Assembly (NCBI GenBank): GCA_003213095.1
Contig: QCNV01000009.1
Location: forward strand, 1-50,130
Source: SAR202 cluster bacterium AG-426-M11
GTDB lineage: Bacteria > Chloroflexota > Dehalococcoidia > Lucifugimonadales > UBA826
Length of the DNA stretch: 50,130 bases
Reading direction: 5' to 3'
The notes under the pieces were generated by a model. The model made no database searches and was not told the DNA's origin. It worked only from the letters and a program-made list of their open reading frames with translations. Each line of letters opens with the position of its first letter. The stretch's first letter is position 1. Shown piece after piece: positions 7,293 to 15,451 of the stretch. A program made the position numbers and the translations under genes.

Positions 7293-8983
7293 TTTATATA
7301 TTTATTTGACAATGGCATTCGTCTATCTCGATCAAAATTTTTCGCAGTGATTTTTATTCCTGGAGCTGATTGACGTCTTTTGTATTCGTTTTTGTCTACT
7401 AATTTAATCACATGGTTGATAATATCGTTATCAAATCCCATAGTCTGTATTTCATAAGTGCTGAAATCCTTTTCTACGTATAATTCTAAAATTTTGTCAA
7501 GAATTTCATAAGGAGGTAGACTATCTGAATCTTTTTGGTCAAACTTAAGTTCTGCGCTGGGTTCTTTAGTGATAATTGATTCTGGAATAATCTCTTTTTT
7601 GTATTTTAGATTTATATAATTGCTGATTTTGTACACTAAAGTTTTAGGAACGTCTTTAATAACAGCAAATCCTCCTGCCATATCTCCATAAATTGTTGCA
7701 TATCCCACTGCCATTTCACTTTTATTTCCTGTAGTTAAGACTAAATATCCAAACTTGTTTGAAAGTGCCATTACTAAAGCCCCTCTGATTCTTGATTGTA
7801 AATTTTCCTCTGCTACTCCCCAATTAGTATTTTTAAAATCTTCAGATAATGTGGATTCATATGTTGAGAAAATGTCTTCAATAGAAATTTCATTTAAATT
7901 AATTCCTAGATTAATGCATAATTGATTTGCATCACTTTTACTACTTTGTGATGAAAATCTAGATGGAAGATAGACACATCTGACATTTTCAGGGCCTAAT
8001 GCTAGTGAAGCTATAGTTGCAACCAATGCAGAGTCAATTCCCCCAGATAATGCTATTAAAACCTTTGAAAATCCTGTTTTTTGAACATAGTCTTTTGTTC
8101 CTAGTATCAATGCTTGAAGTATCTGATCTTCTTCGATACAGGATTCTTGTGTTGTATTAAATTTTTCTAGTATGTGCTTTTTATTTTTGGAGGTTTTGAT
8201 ATTAATTGAGTTAGTTGAATAAGTAATTGATTGAGAGCGGTCTTGATTTTGATGTTCATCTAAATCGTAAACTAATAGTTTTTCAGTGAATTGAGGTCCT
8301 ATTACTTGTATTTTTCCATCAAAATTGATGAACATACTCCCGCCATCAAAGACGAGTTCGTCTTGTCCTCCAACCATGTTTACATATGCTATATTGACCT
8401 TATTTTCTTTAGCTCTTTTTATTAATAGTCTTTTTCTTTCTTCTATTTTCCCAATTTGGAATGGTGAACCATTAATATTCAGAATAGTGGAAACTCCACT
8501 AGCAGCTAAATTTTTAGTAGGATTTGGGTGCCATATATCTTCACAAATATTGATTCCTACTGTCGAATTTTCTAAATTTATCAAACTATGAGAGTGCCCT
8601 GAAGAAAAATAGCGTTTTTCATCAAAGACACCATAATTAGGCAGATAAATTTTCTTTTGAGTTCCTAATAACTGTTGATTATGAGAAATTGCAGCTGAGT
8701 TAAAAATCTTCTTGTTTTCTTTTTCTACAAATCCATATATGGCTATGATGTTTGATGTATGTTTTGCAACCTCTTTAGCTGCTTTAATATTATCTTCAAT
8801 AAAATGAGATTTGAGCAATAAATCTTCTGGGGGATATCCTGTAATTGATAATTCAGGAAAAACTATGATATCTGAATTTACTTTCTCAGCTTTTTTAATA
8901 AATTTTTTTATTTTTAAGACATTCCCTGTTAAATCACCAACTGTAGGATTAATTTGTGCCAGAGCTATTCTTAATTTACTCAA
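7289..8983 (-). CDS. nadE: Glutamine-dependent NAD+ synthetase
   Basis: NadE makes NAD+ from nicotinate adenine dinucleotide, ATP and glutamine. The N-terminal nitrilase-type glutaminase domain (about 1-260) shows its Glu (PELSITGYPPEDLL), Lys (KIYLPNYGVFDEKRYF) and Cys (NICEDIWHP). The C-terminal ATP-pyrophosphatase domain has the P-loop ALSGGIDSALVATIA. TTG at 8983 is preferred because GGAGAAG lies just ahead. An in-frame TTG at 8995 has no such site. This gives 564 residues, a usual length for the two-domain enzyme. Its last bases overlap the convergent lipoprotein gene by four. Confidence 0.93.
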   Translation of the reverse strand: MSKLRIALAQINPTVGDLTGNVLKIKKFIKKAEKVNSDIIVFPELSITGYPPEDLLLKSHFIEDNIKAAKEVAKHTSNIIAIYGFVEKENKKIFNSAAISHNQQLLGTQKKIYLPNYGVFDEKRYFSSGHSHSLINLENSTVGINICEDIWHPNPTKNLAASGVSTILNINGSPFQIGKIEERKRLLIKRAKENKVNIAYVNMVGGQDELVFDGGSMFINFDGKIQVIGPQFTEKLLVYDLDEHQNQDRSQSITYSTNSINIKTSKNKKHILEKFNTTQESCIEEDQILQALILGTKDYVQKTGFSKVLIALSGGIDSALVATIASLALGPENVRCVYLPSRFSSQSSKSDANQLCINLGINLNEISIEDIFSTYESTLSEDFKNTNWGVAEENLQSRIRGALVMALSNKFGYLVLTTGNKSEMAVGYATIYGDMAGGFAVIKDVPKTLVYKISNYINLKYKKEIIPESIITKEPSAELKFDQKDSDSLPPYEILDKILELYVEKDFSTYEIQTMGFDNDIINHVIKLVDKNEYKRRQSAPGIKITAKNFDRDRRMPLSNKYIN

Positions 8984-9018
8984 AATCTTCTCCAAAATAA
9001 AAGTGAAGAAATTGTAAT

Positions 9019-10182
9019 TTAATTTTCTTTAATAAACTTTTCTATTCTAGATAAAGCTTCATTCAGGTTTTTTTCAGAGTTTGCAAACGAGATTCTTAAA
9101 AATCCTTCTCCATATTTTCCAAAACACTCCCCAGCTAATAAAGCTACCCCTGCATCTTCTAATAGTCTGTTAGCTAAAACCCCACTTGAAAACCCTGTCC
9201 CTGAAATATCAGGAAACGCATAAAAGGCTCCTTTAGGCATAGCACAATTAAATCCCGGAATAGAATTTAATCCATCTACTATTATGTTTCTTCTTCTTTT
9301 GAATTCATCAACCATTAAGTTGGGTTGTTTTTGCGAACCAGAAATAGCTTCAATTGCTGCTTGTTGAGTAAAACTAGCAGTACAAGAAACGCTATTTGTA
9401 ACTAATCTTGAAATGGGTTCAATTAGATTGTCAGGAAATACACCATAGCCTATTCTCCATCCAGTCATAGCATAAGTTTTAGATAACCCATCAAGTACAA
9501 TTGTTCTTGAGAGCATATCAGGGAATGTAGTAATACTGTTATGATCGCCTTCAAATAAAAATCTTGAATAGATTTCGTCTGAAAGAACCAAAATGTTATT
9601 TTCTTTAGCTATATTTGCCAATTCTTCTAATTCTGAATCTCCTAAAATACTTCCGCACGGGTTGTTTGGCGAGTTAATAATCATGAGTTTTGTTTTTGGT
9701 GTGATTTGGTTCCTGACTTCGCTAATATCTATATTAAAATCCCGGTCTCCGTGTAACTGCATTGGGACAGCAGTCCCTCCACAAAATTCGATCATTGATT
9801 CATAAATGGGGAATCCGGGGTTTGGGTATAATACTTCGTCACCATTTTCAATTAACGCAAGCATAACAAAAAACATTATCGGTTTTCCCCCAGGAGTAAC
9901 TATTACATTTTCTCCTGAAACCTTGATTCCTCTTGATGTACTGATGTCTTTGGCAATTACATCTCTTAAATCACCATATCCCGGAGAGGGGTTGTAAGAA
10001 GTAAATCCATTTGATAAAGCATTTTGTCCTGCTGACACAATGTTTTCGGGAGTGTCAAAATCAGGTTCTCCGATTTCTAAGTGAATTACATTTTTACCTT
10101 GGGATTCTAATTTTTGTGCTTTTGCTAGAACTTCAAATGCAGTTTCTGTTCCAAGCCTACTCATTCTTTTAGCTAGTTTCAT
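9019..10182 (-). CDS. PLP-dependent aminotransferase, class I/II
   Basis: This 387-residue fold-type I aminotransferase belongs to the aspartate aminotransferase superfamily (AspB/AlaT-like). Visible are the N-terminal LEIGEPDFDTP, the asparagine-containing NSPNNPCGS, and the Schiff-base lysine in LSKTYAMTGWRIGYG. An FLRISFANS arginine segment for the substrate carboxylate lies near the C-terminus. It lies upstream of nadE on the same strand with a 35-base gap. Substrate specificity (aspartate, alanine, aromatic or other) cannot be read from sequence alone. Confidence 0.88.
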   Translation of the reverse strand: MKLAKRMSRLGTETAFEVLAKAQKLESQGKNVIHLEIGEPDFDTPENIVSAGQNALSNGFTSYNPSPGYGDLRDVIAKDISTSRGIKVSGENVIVTPGGKPIMFFVMLALIENGDEVLYPNPGFPIYESMIEFCGGTAVPMQLHGDRDFNIDISEVRNQITPKTKLMIINSPNNPCGSILGDSELEELANIAKENNILVLSDEIYSRFLFEGDHNSITTFPDMLSRTIVLDGLSKTYAMTGWRIGYGVFPDNLIEPISRLVTNSVSCTASFTQQAAIEAISGSQKQPNLMVDEFKRRRNIIVDGLNSIPGFNCAMPKGAFYAFPDISGTGFSSGVLANRLLEDAGVALLAGECFGKYGEGFLRISFANSEKNLNEALSRIEKFIKEN

Positions 10183-10274
10183 TTACTAAATCCATAATAT
10201 GATATTTCAGTATACATGTATATTTGTCACACTACTACAGATTAAACTCTATAATAATGTAGAGGAGGGTTAAT

Positions 10275-11174
10275 TTGAAAGTTTATTTAGGTGTTCCCCG
10301 AGGATTTTGCGCTGGTGTAGTTCGAGCTATAGACATAGTTGAATTGGCATTAAAAAAATTTGGACCTCCCATATATGTTAAACACCAAATTGTCCATAAC
10401 CCACATGTAGTAAATGATTTAGAACGTAAGGGTGCGATTACAGTAGAAAAAGTTGAAGAAATTCCCTCAGGAAGTAGAGTGATATTTTCAGCTCATGGTT
10501 CATCGCCTCAGGATTTTATTAAAGCTGAAACATTAAATTTAAAAGTTATAGATGCTACTTGTCCACTTGTTATAAGAGTTCATAATGAAGCAAAGAAATA
10601 TCATAATGAAGGCCGAAAAATATTATTAGTTGGACATAAAGGCCATCAAGAAGTAATTGGGACTATGGGTCAAACAGATATGGAATTGATTGATGATAGA
10701 GAAAAATTTAATCCGCCTGACTGGGATGTTAAAACTCCTGTTTCAGTAATTACTCAGACTACTCTTTCTGTAGATGATACAGAGCAATCCATTAAGAATA
10801 TTACTGAAAAATTTAGTGATGTGATTGTTAGAAATGATTTATGTTATGCAACTACTAACCGTCAAATGGCGGTAAAAAAGATCTCAGAATTTGTTGATAT
10901 GTTTTTAGTTATTGGTGCAGAAAACAGTTCTAATTGTAATCGCCTTAGAGAAGTAGCAGAAAAAAAAGGACTCAGATCTTATTTGATTAATTCTTTAAGT
11001 GATCTTGATATTGCATGGTTGAAAAATGTAAACAATGTAGGGATTACATCAGGTGCTTCCACTCCTGAAAAGCTTGTGAATGAAATTGTTGATTTTCTCA
11101 ATCCTGAAGAAGTGGTATATATGGGAGGTGAAGAGGAAAACATAACTTTTAATTTACCAGTTGAACTACGTTAG
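10275..11174 (+). CDS. ispH: 4-hydroxy-3-methylbut-2-enyl diphosphate reductase
   Basis: IspH is the [4Fe-4S] enzyme that ends the methylerythritol-phosphate route, giving IPP and DMAPP. The three cluster cysteines are in GFCAGVVRAID (about residue 12), DATCPLV (about 96) and the NSSNCNRLREVA segment (about 218). The E-V-I-G-T and T-Q-T-T-L-S motifs are also present. The length is 299 residues. The start is TTG 10275 after a strong GAGGAGGG. A TATAAT lies about 20 bases upstream. comB follows 10 bases after the stop. Confidence 0.95.
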   Translation: MKVYLGVPRGFCAGVVRAIDIVELALKKFGPPIYVKHQIVHNPHVVNDLERKGAITVEKVEEIPSGSRVIFSAHGSSPQDFIKAETLNLKVIDATCPLVIRVHNEAKKYHNEGRKILLVGHKGHQEVIGTMGQTDMELIDDREKFNPPDWDVKTPVSVITQTTLSVDDTEQSIKNITEKFSDVIVRNDLCYATTNRQMAVKKISEFVDMFLVIGAENSSNCNRLREVAEKKGLRSYLINSLSDLDIAWLKNVNNVGITSGASTPEKLVNEIVDFLNPEEVVYMGGEEENITFNLPVELR

Positions 11175-11184
11175 GAGTATATAT

Positions 11185-11874
11185 TTGCAAATTAATTTAT
11201 TAAGTCAATTATCTGGGGCTCTTGAAGCTGAAGGAATTGCGGTGGTAATAGATGTATTTAGATGTTTTACTACTCAAGCTATTGCATTTCAAAATGGCGC
11301 TTCAGAAATAATTTTAGTGGCAGAAATTGAAGAAGCAAAAAAAATGAAAAATGAAGGTTTGGGAGATGTGTTATTGGGAGAAGTAGGCGGTAAAAAACCT
11401 GAGGGTTTTGATTTTGGCAATTCCCCTACAGACATATTGAATGAGAATTTTTCCGGTAAAAAATTAATTCACTCTACTAGGGCTGGAACAGTTGGAGCTA
11501 CTTCAGTTAAAAATGCTGATGTGATTTATGGAGGATCTTTTGCTGTTGCGTCAGCTACTGTTGCATCTATTTTAAGACATAACCCTAATATCGTCAGTCT
11601 AGTATCTATGGGTCTAGAAGGTAAAATTCGTACAGATGAAGATGAACAATGTGCATTATATTTACGTAATTTGCTGCAGGGAAGATTGCCTGATCAGAAT
11701 GCTGTAAGGTCATTAATTTTGGTTAGTGAAGAATCAGAAAAATACGATAATGATGATTTACCTCAATGGCCTAAAAGTGATAGGGAAATTGCGTTAAATT
11801 TTGATTCGCATGAATTTGCAATTAGAATTTTTAATGAAAATGGTATGGTGGTATCTAGACCAGAATACATTTAA
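11185..11874 (+). CDS. comB: ComB-family 2-phosphosulfolactate phosphatase
   Basis: The ComB family hydrolyses 2-phosphosulfolactate to sulfolactate, the second step of coenzyme M synthesis in methanogens. Homologues are widespread in bacteria that do not make coenzyme M. Family blocks seen are A-V-V-I-D-V-F-R-C-F-T-T, L-L-G-E-V-G-G-K-K-P-E-G-F-D-F-G-N-S-P and H-S-T-R-A-G-T. A stop-free extension reaches TTG 11161 inside ispH. I prefer TTG 11185 because AGGAG (11174-11178) is correctly spaced; this gives 229 residues. comA and comC are not seen here, so the substrate in this organism is unsure. Confidence 0.85.
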   Translation: MQINLLSQLSGALEAEGIAVVIDVFRCFTTQAIAFQNGASEIILVAEIEEAKKMKNEGLGDVLLGEVGGKKPEGFDFGNSPTDILNENFSGKKLIHSTRAGTVGATSVKNADVIYGGSFAVASATVASILRHNPNIVSLVSMGLEGKIRTDEDEQCALYLRNLLQGRLPDQNAVRSLILVSEESEKYDNDDLPQWPKSDREIALNFDSHEFAIRIFNENGMVVSRPEYI

Positions 11875-13751
11875 TCTTGTTTTAGATCAAAAAATGAATT
11901 TACTAATTCTTCTTTTTGTTTTTCAGTAATATCTCTACTGTTTTTTTGTAATGATCTAAGGAATTTATTAACTATACAAATTCCTAATACGAAACCTGAA
12001 CTTATTCCGTAAATGAGACTCATGGAAACAAATCCATTTATAAGATCTTCTATTACCCATTTAGCAACAAAATCTAATCTTTCTCCAACTAACAATTGAG
12101 TTGAGAAATAAGGTGTTCCTTCTGTGATTAATTGTGTGATGGCTAAAGTGATTTGAGATTCAATTATAGGATATGCATATATAGGGAAAATGAAATTCCA
12201 GATTGCAAATATTATTATACTGGCAATTAATAAAGATGAAGATGCCCAAATAATTTTATTAATAAACCGTTTAGCTCCCAAAAAACCAAAAATTAAGGCT
12301 ATTAATATAGGTACTATGTACAATAGGATTTGAAAAACCCCAGATAGAGCTAAAAGGCTTCTAATGCTTTCTATGTTGTCATGTAAAGTTTTTCCTTGTG
12401 GTTGTGATGTCAAAATTCTTTTGTAATCGTCATCTGAAAATTTAAATCCACCAGTTAAATAGTTTCGAATTTCTTCAAATTGTTGAAGGTTTCCTGAATT
12501 TAATAGGATTTTTTCAAAATCAGACTCACTAAACAAATAGCCATTTTTCATGACTTCTCTAACTTTTTGTAATTGATCCATTGCATCAGGTGAAATAGAT
12601 ATTAATGTTTTTTCATCAAAATTTATCGAGTCTGGAATATTTGAGAGAATTAATGGTTCTATTTGAGATATTACATTTTTCGTAATTTCCTCTGTATCAA
12701 TGGTTTCTTTAAGAATAGGGTTTAGTGAATCAAACCTTTCTTCAAGTTTTTCTTGAATTAAAATTGAAATTCCTTCAATAGAATTCTTTTTAACCTGATC
12801 TAGTTTAACTTCTATATTAAATTCATCAGTGGACCCCAAAATGTAAAGCGCAACGTCATCTATCACAGATTCGGTTGTTGTTTGAATCCATTCAGGTGAA
12901 GCACTCGATTTTAAAGTGGAAATCAACTGTTCCTCGGTTAAAGAAATATTGTACGGAAGGTCAGGTATATTTTTTATAGCTGAAGAAATTGCAGGAGTGG
13001 CTACATTATCAAAAATAGAATTATAGGCGTCTCCCTGAGACAAGATATTTTTGGTTTCAGTAATAGCTGACTGAGATAATTCTTGTGTGTTGATTTTGAC
13101 AGTGAATGTGTCAGTTCTTCCAACAATGTAGGGAGTGATTTCAAAAAGTGCACTATCAATCTGATTTACTATCCACTTTTCGGTAATTACGTTTTGTGCG
13201 GATTCAATTAATGAGTCTTCTGTAACCTTAATTTCTAAGGGCAATTCCGACTCTGAAATTCCTTTTAACTGTGGTCTGATTTGGGTTTCAAAAATCCAAT
13301 CGTAAATTTCAGCATTTTTAATGATTTGAGATATCTCAAGTGATGCTGACTCTATTCTTTCATCCAGAGGGATTTCAATTAGGAAAGAATTAGATTGTCC
13401 TACAAAATATGTTCCCAGTTCAGTGAAAGAAGATTCTGTGCTTGATTGTAGCCAATCTGCAGGAATTACTCTGTTAAGGGACTCTATGATTTCATCATTC
13501 GATAAATTTTTTGATAATATCAAGATTGGATCTTGGGTTTTATTTGATTCTTTAGGTCTACCTTCTTCTAATGCAGACTGAGGAACATCATTGAGTATGA
13601 AATTGTATAAATCTCCCGAAGAGATTATTTCTAGGTAATAAGACGGGTTCAGTAGCCTGACTGTAATTTGATTTGTAAAAATGGTTGCTTGTAAAACAAC
13701 TACTAATAATAAAAATATTGGTGTTCCAAAAAATCTTCTTAGCCAAATCAT
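11871..13751 (-). CDS. Membrane protein with three ~94-residue extracytoplasmic repeats
   Basis: This 626-residue protein was not assigned to a named family. It has an N-terminal membrane anchor (about 8-26), then a long extracytoplasmic part made of three tandem repeats. The repeats are marked by W100, W193 and W288, each in a (P/A)-(E/D)-W-(L/I) context. Each is followed by a (Y-x-V/L-G-x-T/S-x-x-F) strand at about 115-123, 208-216 and 303-311. A degenerate fourth copy may start near 371. Next come two copies of a shorter acidic unit (F-S-E-S-D-F-E-K-I-L near 407 and F-S-D-D-D-Y-K-R-I-L near 438). The C-terminus has three or so transmembrane helices (about 468-490, 500-525, 571-594) and a charged tail. 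A sensor, adhesion or envelope-scaffold role is possible, but no function can be stated. Confidence 0.8.
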   Translation of the reverse strand: MIWLRRFFGTPIFLLLVVVLQATIFTNQITVRLLNPSYYLEIISSGDLYNFILNDVPQSALEEGRPKESNKTQDPILILSKNLSNDEIIESLNRVIPADWLQSSTESSFTELGTYFVGQSNSFLIEIPLDERIESASLEISQIIKNAEIYDWIFETQIRPQLKGISESELPLEIKVTEDSLIESAQNVITEKWIVNQIDSALFEITPYIVGRTDTFTVKINTQELSQSAITETKNILSQGDAYNSIFDNVATPAISSAIKNIPDLPYNISLTEEQLISTLKSSASPEWIQTTTESVIDDVALYILGSTDEFNIEVKLDQVKKNSIEGISILIQEKLEERFDSLNPILKETIDTEEITKNVISQIEPLILSNIPDSINFDEKTLISISPDAMDQLQKVREVMKNGYLFSESDFEKILLNSGNLQQFEEIRNYLTGGFKFSDDDYKRILTSQPQGKTLHDNIESIRSLLALSGVFQILLYIVPILIALIFGFLGAKRFINKIIWASSSLLIASIIIFAIWNFIFPIYAYPIIESQITLAITQLITEGTPYFSTQLLVGERLDFVAKWVIEDLINGFVSMSLIYGISSGFVLGICIVNKFLRSLQKNSRDITEKQKEELVNSFFDLKQD

Positions 13752-13843
13752 TTAAATTTCTTTTGAATATTTTGTATTTAAATGGTGCGGTATATTTGCG
13801 AATAATTCAAGGTTTCTAAATTTCCAATTTAGTATTAAAAACT

Positions 13844-14062
13844 TCAACCTACTCCATAATAACCTATTTGAATTGTATCTCCATTAACTAAAACAGGAGT
13901 AATTCTTTCCCCACCTGTTAATTCTTCAAGTAGGGAAATTTTTTCAGGATTAATCGACAAATCAATTTCTTGAAAATCGATAGATTGTTCTAGCAAATCA
14001 GATTTTAGAGCGTCTGAATAAGAACAGTCAGGCCGAGTGTATAAAATTATTTGATTATTCAT
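13844..14062 (-). CDS. Glutaredoxin-like protein with C-x-x-S active site
   Basis: A 72-residue thioredoxin-fold protein reads I-I-L-Y-T-R-P-D-C-S-Y-S-D-A-L near the start, then the cis-proline segment R-I-T-P-V-L-V and a terminal G-Y-Y-G-V-G. The second active-site cysteine is serine, so the chemistry would be monothiol. I use the ATG at 14062. The frame stays open up to 14122, but that would overlap sodX. GAGGT lies rather far (13 bases) upstream. It is downstream of sodX, 38 bases away. It may serve glutathione-type or mixed-disulfide reduction; the partner is unknown. Confidence 0.75.
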   Translation of the reverse strand: MNNQIILYTRPDCSYSDALKSDLLEQSIDFQEIDLSINPEKISLLEELTGGERITPVLVNGDTIQIGYYGVG

Positions 14063-14100
14063 TTGTACGTATATTACCTCATTAATCAGATGGTGTGTAT

Positions 14101-14511
14101 TTACAAGAACTTTAAGGGCCAAATTTTTAAAAATACAATTTCTGAAATGATCGACTCATTGATTGTTCCTATTTCTCTACTGTCTTTAGAACTTTGTCTT
14201 CTGTTATCACCAAGCACGTAAACATGGTGCTTGGGTATTGTTACATCATCAAAATCAGTGAAGTTTGATTCTGGTAATTTTTTTAAATAATTTGTAGATG
14301 TTTTCGATTTATTTAAATAAATTTTTCCCTCATGAATTAATATATGATCTTTCTCTATTCCAATGACTCTTTTAATAATTAAAGAGTTTTGAAAATTAAA
14401 AATTACTATTTGATTTCTTTTTATTTTTTGTGTTTTTTTGGTGAAAACATAATCTCCATTTTTCAGAGTAGGAAGCATACTGTTGTTCTTTATTTTACGA
14501 ATTTTGATCAT
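14101..14511 (-). CDS. sodX: S26 signal peptidase-like protease, probable nickel SOD maturation protease
   Basis: The 136-residue serine protease of the signal-peptidase I (S26) fold has the nucleophile Ser11 in N-S-M-L-P-T-L and the general-base Lys47 in I-I-K-R-V-I-G-I. It also has the G-D-N-R box. It lacks a membrane anchor. In bacteria with nickel SOD, a small S26 peptidase next to sodN removes the SodN N-terminal extension. Here the gene is divergent from sodN, 95 bases away, which supports that role. A TAGAAT at 14518-14523 lies six bases before the ATG, so the mRNA may be leaderless. Ordinary signal peptidase is a less likely alternative. Confidence 0.85.
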   Translation of the reverse strand: MIKIRKIKNNSMLPTLKNGDYVFTKKTQKIKRNQIVIFNFQNSLIIKRVIGIEKDHILIHEGKIYLNKSKTSTNYLKKLPESNFTDFDDVTIPKHHVYVLGDNRRQSSKDSREIGTINESIISEIVFLKIWPLKFL

Positions 14512-14517
14512 GTTGCG

Positions 14518-14523
14518 ATTCTA
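14518..14523 (-). promoter_or_regulatory. -10 element upstream of sodX
   Basis: On the minus strand TAGAAT ends six bases before the sodX ATG, with a weak TTTAGA about 18 bases further upstream. This would start transcription at the initiation codon, and no Shine-Dalgarno is visible. Confidence 0.4.
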
Positions 14524-14606
14524 CACGGTTTTAATGTATCTTCTAAATCGGAAATAAAAATTTCTGAATAAATTTTGGACGTCAAAATCTTACAAAGAGG
14601 TGAAAA

Positions 14607-15074
14607 ATGAATCTAGTATCGTCTATTGAAAAATTATTATCTATTAAAAATGTTGAGGCGCATTGTGATGTGCCTTGTGGGATCTATGACCCTATTACAG
14701 CAAAAATTGCAGCTCAAACTGTTTTGAAAATGGCAGTTAGGCTAGAGGCTGTTGAAATGCCACCTAGCTCTATTGATACTCCAAATAATGTGGCTAGGTA
14801 CGTTGCTGTAAAAGAAGAACATGCCGAAGCTGTTAAACATGATTTAAGTGTTTTATGGTCAGATTATTTTAAACCTGAGCATTTAGAAAAATACCCAAAT
14901 CTTCATGAATTATTTTGGAATGCTAATAAATTGGCTGGAGCCAATAAGCAATCTGTTAGTTCAGAATCTGCTCAGAAATTAGTAGACACTGTAGATGAAA
15001 TAGCTTCAATATTTTGGGCAAGCAAGGGCGTGGATTACTCAGACCCTAATGCATCTGTAAGATACGGAGCTTAG
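14607..15074 (+). CDS. sodN: Nickel superoxide dismutase
   Basis: SodN disproportionates superoxide using one nickel held by the N-terminal hook. The hook H-C-D-V-P-C-G-I-Y-D-P starts at His19, after an 18-residue leader ending in E-A. Cleavage after Ala18 would expose the His1 amine ligand, with Cys2 and Cys6 as the thiolates. The remaining 137 residues form the four-helix bundle typical of the family. A strong AGAGGTG precedes the ATG. The maturation protease gene lies divergently upstream. The gene ends in a bidirectional terminator shared with the cupin gene. Confidence 0.96.
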   Translation: MNLVSSIEKLLSIKNVEAHCDVPCGIYDPITAKIAAQTVLKMAVRLEAVEMPPSSIDTPNNVARYVAVKEEHAEAVKHDLSVLWSDYFKPEHLEKYPNLHELFWNANKLAGANKQSVSSESAQKLVDTVDEIASIFWASKGVDYSDPNASVRYGA

Positions 15075-15079
15075 TTTTG

Positions 15080-15119
15080 AAAGATAGGGCTTATGATAAT
15101 TTTTCGAAGCCCTATCTTT
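15080..15119. terminator. Bidirectional intrinsic terminator between sodN and cupin gene
   Basis: A perfect 13-base-pair stem is formed by AAAGATAGGGCTT (15080-15092) and AAGCCCTATCTTT (15107-15119), around a 14-base loop. T-rich sequence follows on both strands. It overlaps the last codons and stop (15112-15114) of the cupin gene. It would stop transcripts arriving from either convergent gene. Confidence 0.85.
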
Positions 15120-15438
15120 TATAATCTTCTCTAGGAGGGCTAAAAATATCTAATGCCCTAGCAGGCTTATCCCCTGTAATTACTTTGTGAGGTATGTTGC
15201 TAGGAATCATGTAATATTCCCCTTTGGATATTACTTTGGATTCATTGCCAATTATGAATTCAAATTCTCCCTCTAATACTAGTCCTGCTTGTTCGTTTTC
15301 ATGTACATGCTCTGGAACAATGGACCCAGCGGATAACTCTACAAGACTCATCATAATTTTCTCTCCCCATAAAGTTTTTAGTACAACTCCTTCAGCCTTA
15401 TTAATTTCAGTTAATTCAGATTCATCGAAAAAATACAT
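15112..15438 (-). CDS. Small cupin-domain protein
   Basis: This 108-residue single cupin has motif 1 P-E-H-V-H-E-N-E-Q-A-G-L-V-L-E-G-E (metal ligands His, His, Glu). Motif 2 is Y-Y-M-I-P-S-N-I-P-H-K-V with the second-site His. Such proteins bind a divalent metal and can be dioxygenases, isomerases or sensors. Nothing here fixes the substrate. It lies 13 bases downstream of the ketopantoate-reductase-like gene, probably in the same transcript, and ends inside the bidirectional terminator. Confidence 0.82.
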   Translation of the reverse strand: MYFFDESELTEINKAEGVVLKTLWGEKIMMSLVELSAGSIVPEHVHENEQAGLVLEGEFEFIIGNESKVISKGEYYMIPSNIPHKVITGDKPARALDIFSPPREDYKR

Positions 15439-15451
15439 TTCTACCTCTTTA

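Noticed and set aside
10211-10222. 12-bp palindrome TATACATGTATA between the aminotransferase gene and ispH
   Set aside because: Could be an operator, but short AT-rich palindromes are common here and no second copy was noticed.
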